Part shown: positions 1-12,186 of the stretch, piece after piece
How positions within the stretch are numbered: the first letter of the stretch is position 1
Layout: each line of letters starts with the position of its first letter
Assembly: GCA_033060915.1 (NCBI GenBank)
Contig: CM065389.1
Coordinates: 16,499,001 to 16,563,000 of the forward strand
Source: Euryodendron excelsum
Taxonomy: Eukaryota > Streptophyta > Magnoliopsida > Ericales > Pentaphylacaceae
Direction: 5' to 3'
Length of the DNA: 64,000 nucleotides
Notes under the pieces: model-generated
The model's database searches: none
Seen by the model: only the letters and a program-made list of their open reading frames with translations
Told to the model about the DNA's origin: nothing
Made by a program: the position numbers and the translations under genes

Positions 1-1076
1 GACATTTTTCGTCAAAGAAAATTGTGGCCAAGATTCTTCAATGTGGGTTATATTGGCCCTCTATGTTTAAGGATGTCCATGCCTATTATCTAGCTTGTGA
101 TAGGTGCCAAAGACTAGGGAGCCTCTTTAGACGGCACATGATGCCCCTTAACCCCATTACCATTCTTGAGATATTCAATTGTTGGGGGATTGATTTCATA
201 GGCCCATTCCTTAGTTCATTTGGTTATCTTTTCATCTTAGTAGCAATTAACTATGTATCAAAATGGGTAGAAGCTATAGCCACAAAGATAAATGACCACC
301 AAGTTGTGGTCAGATTTTTAAAGAGAATGTATTTTCACATTTTGGCATGCCTTGGGTCGTCATTAGTGACGGGGGCTCTCATTTTTGCAATAAGCCATTT
401 GCTACTTTGATGCACAAGTATGACATAGTGCATAAAGTTGGACTTCCTTACCATCCCCAAACCCAAGGCCAAGTTGAGTTGGCAAACCGAGAGATCAAGC
501 ATATCCTTGAGAAGACCATCAATCCTAATAGAAATGATTGATCTCTTCGGTTAGTTGATGCTTTATGGGCCTACCGCACCGTCAATAAGACCATTCTTGG
601 CACTTCGCCTTATAGACTTGTGTACAGGAAAGCATGTCATCTTCCTGTGGAGATTGAACACAAGGCCTATTAGGCAATTCGCCAATGTAATGCAAGCATT
701 GATGAAGCAGAAACCCATAGGAAGCTCCAACTCAACAAGTTAGAAGAACTTAAAAATGATGCATTTGAGAATGCTAAAATTTCTAAGGCCCAGATGAACG
801 CCTTTCATAACCAACATTTCTTAAGGAAATCTTTCAAAGTTGGTCAAAGATCCTTCTTTATGACTCACGTTTATATTTATTCCTGGGTAAGTTACGAACT
901 CAGTTGTCAGGCCCTTACCAAATTAAGCAAGTGTTTCCTCATGGAGCGGTGGAAGTGCAAAACTTCACCAATGGCTCACCTTTCAAGGTTAATGGGCAAT
1001 ATTTGAAGCCCTACTTTGAGCCATATCTAGGAAAGATAGATTGTTTGAATCTCATTGATCCACCAATCTTGGTTTG
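1..1076 (+). pseudogene. Athila-type integrase remnant (zinc finger, DDE core, C-terminal tail)
   Basis: Translated pieces give the end of an HHCC zinc finger (YYLACDRCQRLG), the first catalytic aspartate region (WGIDFIGPF), the second in [13 protein letters not shown], and a glutamate-containing segment ([17 protein letters not shown]). A tail follows ([13 protein letters not shown], then LNKLEELKNDAFENAKI, and FKVNGQYLKPYFEPY near 1015). Integrase inserts retroelement cDNA into the chromosome. The pieces lie in different frames: there is a frameshift between about 330 and 350, in-frame stops near 541 and 671, and a further break near 860, so no functional protein can be made. The RT and RNase H that should precede it are outside the window. 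Confidence 0.85.
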
Positions 1077-1992
1077 ATATTGATCCTTTGATGATGCTTA
1101 GTTTAGGAGTAGGATCTTTTATTTTTCCTTTTTCTTAGTCTTGTTTATGGCATTCTTTAGTTAAAGGTAGAGTGCAGTTACCGTCTCTTTTTGGTTTCCC
1201 ATATTATTCTAGTACTACGCTTTATTATTCATGAAAAATGCCATAACTTCTTTTGTTTTATCTTAGTTTTGTTTTTTCTTCTTTTGGTTCTTTGTGATTC
1301 TTTTGTGTCAGTTGTTAAGAGTGTAAGGAGAGTGAGAGGGTGCAGAAATTCTTAGCACCTTTGTCTTGGTTAGGTGTATTATTGGTGAGAGGGAAGCATC
1401 CAATGTAGAAAGTTAGGGGAGTGCTTTACATTCACATGTGAGTGAGTCCTTTTTCAAGTTCTCTTCATTTCTTTTTGCTTTCTTGTTCTTTCTATTCTTC
1501 TTTCCATCTCTCATTCTTCATGGTTTCCAAAGGTGGAGGTGAGATGAACAAGTAGACCATTGTTAAGGAGGGCAAGGTTGATCCCGAATATGTAGCTATT
1601 CTAAAAGCTCTTATCCACGTTACCAAGTCGAGTCTCCAGGAGGAGCATGCCTTAGAGGTGGCTTGCTTGGTGGCCCCACATCTTCTTGCTGATTCTCCCC
1701 GCCCCTTTCGTGCCCCCCTTACAAAATCTAAGAAACCAAAGGGTAGTTCCTCCGGCATGAAGATGAAGTAATTGCGTAGCTTTTAAGAGAGTGGTAGTTA
1801 GACGCTCAGTTCTTGTAACACTGTATTGTGGCATATCTGTTGTTCATGCCATTTTTATTATACCATTATACTTCTTTATGTTTGGTTATAACCTGTGGGT
1901 GTGTTGCATTTATTCGTTTGTTCCTTTTGTTTCCCCTCTTTCCTTTATTCTTTCATGTCTTTGTTCTCTTGCAATGGAGACACTGCAATCTT

Positions 1993-2016
1993 TAAGTTGG
2001 GGAAAGGTGGGGGGGT
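1993..2016 (+). other. purine-rich tract downstream of the integrase
   Basis: TTTAAGTTGGGGAAAGG followed by a run of G. Athila-group elements often carry such a tract between pol and the extra 3' ORF, so this may be an internal polypurine tract. No LTR start follows directly, so it is not taken as the true 3' priming site. Confidence 0.45.
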
Positions 2017-2139
2017 AGTTTGTACTTTATTTAAGGGTGCATTCGACAGTTCTATTGGTTTGCAAAATTTTAAGAGGGTTGCTAGCATGATACAGTGGGT
2101 GTTTCCCCTATCTTTCTAGGAAAAGTTTTGTAGGATTCT

Positions 2140-2350
2140 GAGTTTTGATTGACCGATCAATCGTTCAATCGATCGATGATGTCCTCCAATCGATCAGAAA
2201 CGTCAGCATCGTTTGGGTTTCCAAGATATTCATTACCGAATGATCGAAGTCAAGTGTAAACGATTGATCGGCCGCTCAGTCGATAACGTAAGGCATTGAT
2301 CAGTCGCTAGGAGGATCAATCGGATTGTTGAACCAATCGATCAGTGACTG
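2140..2350. repeat. short-period CGATCAATCGATC-rich tract
   Basis: About 200 bp with many copies of CGATC, GATCAATCG and their complements (for example around 2148-2180, 2255-2285 and 2320-2345), giving many short inverted repeats. The same vocabulary (ATCAATCGACC) appears in the centre of the palindromic unit near 8511-8530, which supports both belonging to one element. Confidence 0.5.
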
Positions 2351-2639
2351 GAATTCCATATAAGGCTGATTAATCTCACTTGAGTCTCGTTCGATCACTT
2401 AGAGAGAAAGAGAGATTTTTTAAAGGCTCGAGTTACTCTAACGCAACGAGGCCTTGCTAGATCATTCCAGTGGACTTTACTTTTCAGACTTGTCGTATTC
2501 TAACCTCTTGTAAGTATTCCTACTCCCATTCTCTTGTTTTATTCATTGTTACTTATATTCTTAGGAGTCAGTGGGGGGTTGGGGGAATGTGCCATTGTTC
2601 ATTCATTGCTATATTATTTTTAGAGTTATCATTACCATG

Positions 2640-3860
2640 GTTGGTGGAATGTTGGGGTTAGGGCTTGCCCTGGCCAATGCAATGGTCCAGTAGGGCCGTC
2701 GAGCATCTCGGAGGGGTAGAGAGCAACAGTATGATGAGACTCGCTTCATTGGGATAAAGAAGAAAAGAAAGACTCTCGGGTATGATGAAGATAGTGATTG
2801 AGAGGCATTGGGTTGTGAGTCAGTTTGATGAGGATCCATACCTTTGGCTTGAGCATATGACTCAGCGCCAGCGGTTAGGTTTAGCTAGGTTTAACGGCTA
2901 GTACTCAGCTACTCTGGTGGCTGAGTTTATGGCCAACATTTCTGCAGACGTGACCTTTGATCATTTTATCATCCGGTCCTGGGTTAGGCGTAAGGAGATA
3001 GTGATAACTCCTGATTTGTTTGCCAAGCAGTTTGACCTCCCCAGGGTAGCTGATCCCCAAGTTCAATAATGATGGATTGGGTGCCCCCTCCCATAAGGAG
3101 ATGTGTGTAGAGATTTTGGCCCCTGGGGAGATATGGCTTACTTCCCAGGTGCTTATGAGGCAGCTTGCCCCTCGTTATCACCCACTTTTCCTTTGGACCT
3201 GTTACACTATTTTTCCTTTGGGTAGAATAGTTTAGTGTAGTAGATTTAGGGGCCAGCTTATGTGGGCCATTGGGACTGGTTGGACCACCGATGTACCTCA
3301 TTTCATGTATATGGCACTCTAGGCCGATACTCAGTTGACGACCACCCAAGTCAACATCCCCTCTGGCTACTTTATCACTATGAGGATTAAAGCAGCAGGG
3401 GTGAGTGTTGCTGACGTGGTCCTCATAACTTCAAGGACGGACATCGACTTGATCACGGAGAAGAGGTCAGCAGGGCAATTAAGGGGTGTTCAGAAGAGAG
3501 CCCAGTCAACTCATCCTCAACCAGCTCGGCTGGGACAATAGGTAGCTTAGCCACCACCTTAAGCAGAGCAACAATAGTGGGGTTAAGGAGGATCTACCAT
3601 AGAGATACTACTTTAGTAGCAAAGTCAGATGATGTTGCTACATTCTCAAACTTTTGCTGCCATTCAGGAGCAGATAACAGTCTCCCAGACAGAACGGACT
3701 CAGTGGCAGATGACTATTTCAACCAGATTGGACGCTTAGGACACTGCTATAGTTACTCTCTCGACACAGTTGAATGTTATTCAAGATTAGTAGCAGGTTC
3801 AGTCTACTCATCTTCTGAAGATCATCCAGCATATGGGACATTCACCTCCAGATGAGGACA
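2640..3860 (+). pseudogene. env-position ORF remnant of the Athila-like element
   Basis: Reading frames on the plus strand give VVSQFDEDPYLWLEHMTQRQ (about 2812-2870), LVAEFMANISADVTFDHF and KEIVITPDLFAKQFDLPRV (about 2918-3045). This wording matches the 'putative plant transposon protein' family found between pol and the 3' LTR in many plant Ty3 elements. Stops and frame changes are frequent, for example near 2800, 2900 and 3068. A glutamine/serine-rich tail appears to reach about 3860. The function of this family is unknown, and the copy here is clearly dead. The ORF antisense to it at 2984-3349 is a shadow. Confidence 0.5.
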
Positions 3861-5553
3861 ATGATCTATTTGCAATTTTCATGGAGTTTAGATACACTTT
3901 GTACTTACATGTCATAGCATTCCATTTCATGTTGTATCTAAAATTATGTTGTTATATAGTGGATGTTTATTTTGTGCCCTATTGTATATCTTTCATTATG
4001 TTTCTCTTTTCTCTCATATATAGATTGTATAGTCACAGGTGTGATATGTCTTGGTTATCTTTCGATCCTTTGTGCCATTTGATAGATATTGGAGTATTGT
4101 ATGGTCTCAGTATCATTAATTTCATTATTTTCACACCTTTTCCATGTGCCTTTTTATATTGATTCCTACTTATTCATGATGGATGTGTTGATTTTCTATT
4201 TCCGAGGTACCATAACAACATTTATGAAAGTGCAACTTGAAGATTAGAAGATAGGAGTTTGTGCATATATCTTGACTCGAGTTGGGGTTGATTTACTCTA
4301 TGCGTCTAATACATTATGGGATTGCATCATACTTGCATAAGTAGAGGGGATTACATTTTTGCGCACAATCATGCTTTATAACTTCATTTGATGCTATCTT
4401 TTGCATTTTCATCCTTGCATAAGTGGAGATTGTTACCTTGTGAGTTTTAGAGCATTCTCCATCTTTCGAAGTGTATACATTTACTCAATGATTCATTTTT
4501 CACCCTCATTTTCTTCAATAGCTTCATTATTTTTGCTTTTGGTTCATGAATTGAGTATTGATTAAGGAAGTTGACACTTATACCTTTTTAAAGTCTATAA
4601 TTGGGCATGTTGGATATGATTCTAGGCCATCTTTCTTTTTGCAAGTTATGGTTTTTCATGAGAAGTTATTATTTCCCTTAATTCCCATTGTTACTATCTC
4701 TTGTCTTTTATCTTTATGCAAGTTGGAGTGTGTGGATGAGCTAAGCTATTGTTCTCCACTTGAAAGTAATGAGAAAAGAAAGAAAAGTAAAGATAGAAAA
4801 GAGCATATTGTGAAAAAAATGAAAAAGTTGGATGAAAATGTGCAGTCAGAAGATGAAAGTAAGAAAGAAGAAAAGAAAGAAAAATAAGAATTGCAAAGGT
4901 GAGAAAAGTAAAAGAGAGCAAGACGTTGAGGAATATACTTTGAAGCCAAGAACGGGAGAGTTGAAGTTATCCAACCAATCATCATTTCATGCCTTGATCA
5001 TACATGATTTGATTCATTTCCATGCTTCTTTTTTCTTGTCTGTTATATCTTATTGCCACATTCTCACCCTAAAAAGTCCTAGTTGATCCAAAATTGTGTT
5101 TGATTTGAGGTTTCAATAGAATATAAGCCATCACTTGTCAACTACTTGGGATCAATGCTCATCTATGATATTTTCTTCATGAAGCTGTGTTAGGTTGATA
5201 CACTCATATCTTTACGGTTTTTGTAATTAGCATGCTCCTTTACTTTTCTTTACATTTACTTTTATTTTGAGCATGCTATTGTGAGAGGCATGTGGGTATT
5301 TCTTGGAGAGTGCATGACCGGTGAGGCGTTGTATCAAGGCTTAAAGGTGTGAATTTGCTGGAATGTGTTTCATTTGAAGTTGTATCGCATGACCATTCAC
5401 CCACTCACTTGAACCTCTCTTGTGCTTGTGTTGTTGTATATTCTTGTATGTGTTAGGAGTTGGGAGTGGCATCTAATGTTATCTTGAATCGAGTTATATG
5501 CTTATTGTCCTTATTCTTATCTCTATTTGTAATTCATAAAGGAATGTTCGAGG
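3861..5553. other. non-coding 3' region of the Athila-like element
   Basis: AT- and T-rich sequence with no convincing gene. A lysine/glutamate-rich open stretch at about 4740-4890 (KKSKDRKEHIVKKMKK) reflects A/G-rich DNA and has no recognisable domain. The segment links the env-position ORF to the site where the solo LTR inserted. Confidence 0.5.
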
Positions 5554-5558
5554 GTATC

Positions 5559-8161
5559 TGTCACACCCCCAACCTAATTAGACATTAATTATGTCACATT
5601 AGGTGAGGCGTGATCGCACAGGTCACCGTACCTGCGAATGACACCTTAACCCATACTCAAAAATAAAAGAACGCAGCGGAATAAACAATACAATGAGGAA
5701 AATATAATAAACTCTCCAAAGGAATACATTACCACTGGAAAATAATCAACATCCTTTCAAAAAATTCTTTACCATTATACAAAGTTAAAACATAACACCA
5801 AAACCCAACGTCTATATAAAATACAACCATGAAACTGAAAGTAAGACAATAGAACTGTCCCAAGCCCCGTGACTCGACATCCTGACATCGACATGATTGC
5901 CACCACGGCAAGAACCAAGACTGCAGTGAACCAAACCGTCATCTCCAAGTTACTTGTCAAGACAGTCTGTGTGGGTGTGAGCTAATTGTCAACATGCTCA
6001 CGATAGATAATCAAACTCATAAAGAATGATAATAAGCACTCAAATGCATACAAATAGAAATGATTAATATATATCTGTATCATGGATGTCTCAATGCAAT
6101 GCATGTATCACCCACATGTGCGCGCAATTTTAGATAACGTTAGTCCAATATATCGATGGCGCGTTATCAAGGAATGCCCACCATGGCACCCCTAGGCTAG
6201 TCCACCATGACTAAGTCTTGGTTAACCCACCGTGGTTAACTCTCTCCAGTGCAATGCAAGGCATACAATATGAATGGTATGCAATGCCACCATATATATA
6301 AAATCATCAATGTCTCCACAGAACTTCTCATATAATACCAATTTCACCTCATATATAAACACCTTCAACACCTCATATGCATTCACCACCATTATACATA
6401 TAGAAAATACACAATGCATTTAACATGAATAAGATTATCTCAAAATCTCACAATTCCACAATTAACACCAATATAGATAATAACACAAGCAATATATATT
6501 CACTTCTATATGAATAAGATTATCCTATGATCCCACAATTAACACCAACATAGATAATAACATAAGCAATATATATTCACTTCTAGATGAATAAGATTAT
6601 CTTATGATCCCACCTGTCACCGCACACACATTATGTCAAAGATCACTTCAGGATTGACGTTGAAGGATCTTGCTCTCCGTTAGCTCCTACCACCATAACC
6701 GTATTAGTTTAGGAAACTCAATGTATACTCCAATAATCATAGCTATAATGTCTATACAAACAAGTTATAACACTGAAATTATACATTAGAACTACCATAT
6801 GCTAATCTCAATCACACTCCCAATGTAAAGTTAGAGCTGAAAAATACCAAAATACACCAAGTCCTCTAATCTGCCAAAACTGACACAGGCTTCATAATCT
6901 GGACATAACTTCGTGGGCTTATGCCCAAAAATTCTAAAACTTTAGAAATACCAACTAGACATATCAAAGAGTATCCAGACCAAATTGTACATTTTTTTGA
7001 ACATGCCTAAGTATTTATTTGGTATTTTCAAATACAGGGCAGTGCTGCAGAAACTCGAATTCAGCAGTAAATAGTCTATCTTTGATAAATTAATAACATA
7101 GGTAAACGACATCTAAATGATCTGAAATTTGATACAGATTATCATCAACCTTTATCCTAGATACAATAAAAATTTCATAATTTTTGGGCTACTCTAAATT
7201 GGTCGAATGCTCTGTCAAACCAAAGGTTACAGATTTGGGCAAAAAAAATCTACAGGGACAGTCCCATTTCAAAAATTCACCATAATTCGAAATTACAACA
7301 TTTTTAAGTGAATCCAAAGCCCAAATGATCCTCATAACTCTAACTTATAGTGTTCAAAAATTCAGCCACAAATAAAATTTTTATCTAGGTCGAAATATCT
7401 CTAAACAGTAGCATTTTCATAGAGAATACTCTGTTAGGGCTGCCATGGGTGATTCTAAGTTTTTATCATGGAAGATCTCACCTCCATCCTCTTCCTTCCA
7501 TGGCATGACTCATACAATATGTAATAATTAGAGAAAATAAGATGAAACAAGCATGATACTCACCTTAGATGAGGAAAACAAAGTGCAAGAAAGCTTCCTT
7601 AGATTTTTCCCCTCTTTTTTTCTTCTTCCTCTTTTCCACCGATTGCTCCTTCTCTCTTCAAGCTTCTCTCTCTCTCTCTATAACTCTATATCTCTCTCTC
7701 TTTCTCTCTATAATGGCAGTTATCTTTCCTCTCTTCTCCCTCCCATCATGCTAACCACTCACCCCCCACCATTCTTTTTTTTTTCTTTTTTTTTTCTTCC
7801 TTTTCTTTCTTCATTTGCCTTCTTGTCCCCTCTTGTCATCTTTCTCCCTTTCTCTCCACCGACACCCTCCCCTCCTCTCAATTAACTTCAATAGAAACAT
7901 AATAATATATATCTCACCCCCCTTAGGTATTTTATACACCCACTTATTATATTTTAGGTATTTTATACATTTACTTATTATACCCACTCACCAATGTTTC
8001 ACCATTTAACCATTTAACTTACCACTAATAAAATGATACAAGTAGCACACACAATTTATAATTAACCATGCAATAGATGTAAATTAAGTTAAATAAACTA
8101 ATTTAACTACGTTTACGATGCAATTCAACTAATTATAAAAATATGAGATTAGGGTTTCACA
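5559..8161. mobile_element. 2.6-kb solo LTR inserted in the Athila-like element
   Basis: The unit begins TGTCACACCCCC and ends GGGTTTCACA (TG...CA). It is flanked on both sides by GTATC (5554-5558 and 8162-8166), the 5-bp target duplication expected of LTR elements. No gag or pol lies between, so this is most simply a solo LTR left by recombination. Long LTRs starting TGTCAC occur in large chromovirus elements such as Tekay/Del, but I cannot prove the family. It contains an internal tandem duplication (6456-6612) and a CT-rich tract (about 7640-7870) whose ORFs are low-complexity artefacts. Confidence 0.85.
6456..6612. repeat. two-copy ~78-bp tandem repeat inside the solo LTR
   Basis: CACAATTAACACCAATATAG near 6457 recurs near 6534 as CACAATTAACACCAACATAG. 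Each is followed by near-identical sequence to CTATGATCCCAC or CTTATGATCCCAC. Confidence 0.8.
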
Positions 8162-8329
8162 GTATCATTATTAGAAACTCTCATGAGACACCACTCGTCC
8201 ATTAGGGATAACTTAGGAGTTTAAAAGCTTAATGCATAGGCCAAATGCATCCGTGATTCCTACGAAAGTAGAGATTATCCTTTGTATATAGTTTGTTCTA
8301 GTATAGATTTTACTAGGGACTAGCAAAAA

Positions 8330-8344
8330 GCTAAGTTGGGGGGG
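8330..8344 (+). other. polypurine tract (plus-strand primer site)
   Basis: GACTAGCAAAAAGCTAAG leads into TTGGGGGGG, immediately followed by TGTGATTACACTC. This wording just before a TG dinucleotide is characteristic of the 3' polypurine tract of plant Ty3 elements. Confidence 0.75.
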
Positions 8345-8732
8345 TGTGATTACACTCTAAAAGTGCAATCTCAAAGTCCAAATTAGTTGATTGTTAACTA
8401 TTTTTATACATTTTATATTAGTGTTTTATCCTCTAAAATGACCTAAATGCTTTAATCTAGTTTTGGAGTTTAAATAAAGAGAAATGGAGCAGAAAATGGT
8501 CAACCAATCAATCGACCCAATAGATAGATTGATTGGCATCTCTCAACTCCCCGTTCTTTCGATTGACCATTTTCTGCTCATTTTCTCTTTGTTTAAACTC
8601 TAATTCTTGCAAAATCAGATTAAAGCATGTTTAGGCTATTTTAGAAGATAAAACACTAATATAATATGTACAAAAATAGCTAACAATCAACTAATTTGGG
8701 TTTTGAGATTATATTATTAGAGTGTAATCACA
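8345..8732 (+). repeat. 388-bp palindromic LTR-like unit
   Basis: It starts TGTGATTACACTCT and ends AGAGTGTAATCACA. The inverted arms extend about 165 bp each (about 8345-8515 against 8565-8732) with a few mismatches and small indels. The centre holds ATCAATCGACC-type sequence. It directly abuts the polypurine tract, so it sits where the 3' LTR should start. It could be a palindromic LTR, two LTR fragments joined head to head, or a fold-back element inserted at the tract. Confidence 0.7.
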
Positions 8733-9689
8733 TAATATGTATCACATATTAGAGTTATGTCATGTGCTTTAAAATTTTTATTTTCTTTTTGGATTTTATG
8801 ATGTAAATTAGTTTGCTTGACATATATTCTGGTGGTATATTAATGTTGAACAATTACTCTTAGGGAAAAGGGGGAAATGGTACTATATCTTTAGTACACA
8901 GAATTTTGTGACTGAGTTTATTATTTTAATCTATATTATAAAAACAACATCTGATTTTAGAAAAATTTGTTTGCGAAAGACAATCACAATTGTTAGACTT
9001 GTGTTACTATTTAAAAAATTAAAAGGTCAAAAATATATAATTGAACAAAAAAAAATCAATTAATGAGGTTAGTGGGTTTTAAACAAAACTGCAGGTGTTT
9101 TTTTAGTTAGTGGGATTAGAGGGTTAGAGAGGTTAGGAAAGTTAATAGAGAATACATGCCTACACTTCTAGTAAATATATAATAATCACAATGACAGCCA
9201 AAAAGGTTTCCGACAATGAAACGTTCCATACCAATAATAAAAACTTGTTATGGGATTGATAATTATGCTGTAAATGGAACTATGGCTCCATTGTCTTTGT
9301 GCCCCAAACTCCAATAAAGTTTATTCAAGTATATAATCTAGACCTGGCATTTTTTTATCATACGTAAAATGAATCCAATCCAAATATACGTGTTTTTTGT
9401 TTTTTTGGTCTCCGCGCGAGGACACGCCGCTTTGATTACGTTCTTCTAAATTTTTTCCAATGAATACATAAAGGTTTTTATTTTATTTTAATCTATGTTT
9501 AGCCTCCCAACTGAAAGCTATAGCTCTGGGTTTCACTTTACAGATGAGTACTAGTTTATGATAAAGTTCATTCAGATGTTCCGAGCTTTTCAACGAGGTA
9601 AAGAAAATCTCTACTCCCACTGACAATTCACCCTTGATTTGATAATTAAAATTTTTTAATTTTTTAATTTTATTCATAGTCTCACTTTA
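8733..9689. other. AT-rich spacer, no gene seen
   Basis: No ORF with recognisable content and no clear repeat boundary. The 64-residue minus ORF at 9483-9677 has no family resemblance. Confidence 0.6.
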
Positions 9690-10480
9690 TTATTTTAATA
9701 TTATTATTTACTTTAATTTTTTTGATAATTTTTTGTCTTTTACTCTTACCTTTTAGTTTTTAATTAAAAAAATTCGATCAAAATTTTTTAATTTTTTTTT
9801 ATTCTCACCTTTCTGAATTTTTTATATAAATAAAATTTTTGTAATCAAATTTTATAATTTCTTTTACTCCCACCTTCCAGTTTTTTATTAAAAAAAAAAA
9901 TTTGATCAAAATTTTTTAATTTCCTTTTTACCCTCACCTCTTGGATTTTTATCTAAATAAAATTTTTATGATCAAATTTTATAATTTCTTTTACTCCAAC
10001 CTCTCGTTTTTTATAAAAAAAAAAAAAGAAATTTTGATCAAAATTTTTTAATTTTTTTAAATCTCTCTCATTTATAAAATTTAATGCAAAACTAATTAAC
10101 ATAAATATTTTTTGAAAACACTAAAGTAAAATAATTTAGAGAGAAATTTCTACTCTCATATTCCCTGACAATTCCACTCATTGATGTGACCCCTATTTTT
10201 TTTGTTCTTTTTCTATTTTTTTAAAAAAATAAAATTAATCAAAGCAAATAAAAATTAAACAACAAATTAAAAAATAACAAATTCTTGTTTGATCAGTGAT
10301 AAATTCAAGTGTATAGAGGAAGACATATCCGAACAAAAAATCTTATCTGAACAAAAAATCTCTGATCTGATATCCCTGACAATTCCACTTACTGATGTGA
10401 CCCCGATTTTTATATTTTTTTATTTTTTAAAAAAATTAAATTAACTAAAATAGAATAAAAATAAAACAAAAAATAAAATA
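9690..10480. repeat. AT-rich degenerate direct repeats
   Basis: GATCAAAATTTTTTAATTT recurs near 9777, 9903 and 10036, spaced about 130 bp, each followed by (T)n-ACTCCCACCT-type sequence. TCCCTGACAATTCCACT..TGATGTGACCCC occurs near 10163 and again near 10370. No coding content. Confidence 0.6.
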
Positions 10481-11620
10481 TAAACTATTAATACATGTTT
10501 AACTCACGAATAGAGCACTTGAGAGTACACTGTTACATGTTTGGCCACCAATAAAATACTTGAGTGCAAAACCGAATAAAAAACAATACGCCTGTCCCAT
10601 CATCCCACCTCCCGTGTCAGGGGGGTGGGAGTAATACCCCTCCAAGGTAAAATGCACAAGATGGCAAAAGAGAAGCTGTAAGCTACTCTGGCCTTCAAGG
10701 GTCACCTTTGGCCTTTGGTCTAGATGAAATTATGACGTCATAAAATTATCCAAAATGTTGTTCTTTCATAAATTTTGTAAAGAAAATCTCATGAGAATGA
10801 CGTACTAGTAATAGTATTTTTGTAATTAAAAATTATTATAATATTAATTTTATTTCAAAGTAAAAGACCCTCCTATAAGCCCTGAAAGAAAACTACCTAA
10901 TAATGTCCATGATCACAAAAAGGAAAAAGAAAAAAAAGAATAGAAAACAAAACAACAAAACATAAATTAAAAATATAGGAAAAAGGTAAAGATGTTCATG
11001 TTTACCTTTTGTTCTTGTTGGTGGGTTGTGATTTTAATCCCCATTCCAAATCTTTGCATGAGTCAATTGATTCATTCATTTTTTTTTTATTTACTTATCT
11101 TTTGTATCTGGAAAAGGCATGTTTAAAATTAACAAATTTCCGTTTTTAATTTGGTCCATTCAAGTAGCATTAGAGTCTTTTTTTTTTTTTTTAATCTAAA
11201 GCAAATCCTTCGACTTACCTTTTCTAGAGAGAGAGTAGGACCTTTACTCATGAAGCAAGCTGTTTGAACTTGACCAAAAGAGGTACGCTCCTTTTCTCTT
11301 GAGAGAGAGAGAGAGAGAGAATAGAACCTTTATTTCTTGGCCAAAAGAGGCAGCTATATATATATATATATCTATGTATTTTTTTTTATAGCAGGCAGCT
11401 ATATATTTGAACATTATAATAACCATATAAATATGTGTATTATGCATACACTGTATGTACACAAAGAACGAGGAAGATGAGAGGATGTCGAATTTTTTAT
11501 TTGAAAATGATTCAACATCGAACAAATTTTGTTTGCAATATCTTAATCAAAACAATTTACATGGTCCATTTGCATTATTTTATTAGCGCAACTCTTAAGA
11601 TTATTGTGTCATATTTCATC
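10481..11620. other. AT-rich spacer with microsatellites
   Basis: GA repeats near 11227 and 11301-11320 and a TA repeat near 11354-11371. The predicted small ORFs here are built on these tracts and are not credible genes. Confidence 0.6.
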
Positions 11621-12029
11621 CTATGAATGATGTCATTATGGAGCAGAATATCTTCATTACACGTCAGCATCAAACACATGTACCTAGTCAGAAAGAAAAA
11701 TGTTATTCTTCCAGAATTTATAATCAAAATTTTAAACTAGAATGATGTGACAGTGACAATTTTGTAATTAAAATGCATCTTGGTAAGTTTTTTGTTGTAA
11801 AGTGATAGACCCACAACTCAGTCACATCATTTTAATTATATTTTTTAATTATATTTTCTGATTGTATAAGATTACTCAATCAGAAAATAAGTAGAAGGTG
11901 ATAGTTTACTAACCTGTTGCATTTCCCGGCAACTTTTACCTGCGAGTGGCCGGGCATTTCTAGATCACTGGTCTATTGAAACTTAAAGTGACGGTAGATA
12001 TTGAGATGGGTTTTTGCAACAATTGCCAT
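11621..12029. repeat. direct repeat copy A (interrupted)
   Basis: Begins CTATGAATGATGTCATTATGG and ends near GCAACAATTGCCAT. It matches copy B (12491-12705) closely, except for a 185-bp insertion at 11695-11879. Confidence 0.8.
11695..11879. mobile_element. small insertion in copy A with TCAGAAA flanks
   Basis: Copy B reads straight through CCTAGTCGCAAAATAAG. Copy A carries 185 bp at this place, bordered by TCAGAAA (11688-11694 and 11880-11886). It holds imperfect inverted words (GATGTGACAGTGAC against CTCAGTCACATC). It is probably a small non-autonomous DNA element, family unknown. Confidence 0.6.
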
Positions 12030-12042
12030 TATAGTGTGGTAG

Positions 12043-12137
12043 CTGTAGAATGAACTACATAAAGATCCTTGAAGAGCCATTGCAACCAAAGGCGCTCCTG
12101 ATCAATGTCAGCAAGAGCTCGATATTCAGTCTCAGTG
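12043..12137 (-). pseudogene. copia-type RNase H fragment
   Basis: The minus strand reads TETEYRALADIDQERLWLQW followed by LFKDLYVVHS. This is the end of the Ty1/copia RNase H domain, where the TEAEY-ALA...WL-WLLKDL pattern is diagnostic. It is only about 95 bp long, with no adjoining reverse transcriptase. Similar words (TCTCAATGCTAGAGAGAG) just beyond suggest local duplication. Confidence 0.75.
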
Positions 12138-12186
12138 TTAGAGAGAATCTGTCCCGTCTCAATGCTAGAGAGAGTTCATGATCTTG

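Larger units (their letters stand above)
1..8732 (+). mobile_element. Athila-like Ty3 retrotransposon, 3' portion, decayed and nested
   Basis: The window opens inside the integrase of a Ty3-type element. The run continues through a purine-rich tract, an env-position ORF remnant and long non-coding sequence, and ends in a second polypurine tract followed by an LTR-like unit at 8345. The integrase tail has the wording typical of Athila elements ([13 protein letters not shown]), and Athila elements carry an extra ORF between pol and the 3' LTR, as seen here. The stretch is broken by a solo LTR at 5559-8161. The 5' part lies outside the window. Lineage assignment is by recognised motifs only, and the single-element reading depends on the inserted LTR splitting otherwise continuous sequence. 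Confidence 0.7.

Noticed and set aside
4558..5086. Lys/Glu-rich ORFs as a nuclear protein
   Set aside because: A/G-rich low-complexity DNA inside a decayed retroelement, with no domain and overlapping ORFs on both strands.
7553..8009. Ser/Leu/Pro-rich ORFs of 60-110 codons
   Set aside because: Product of CT-rich tracts inside the solo LTR.
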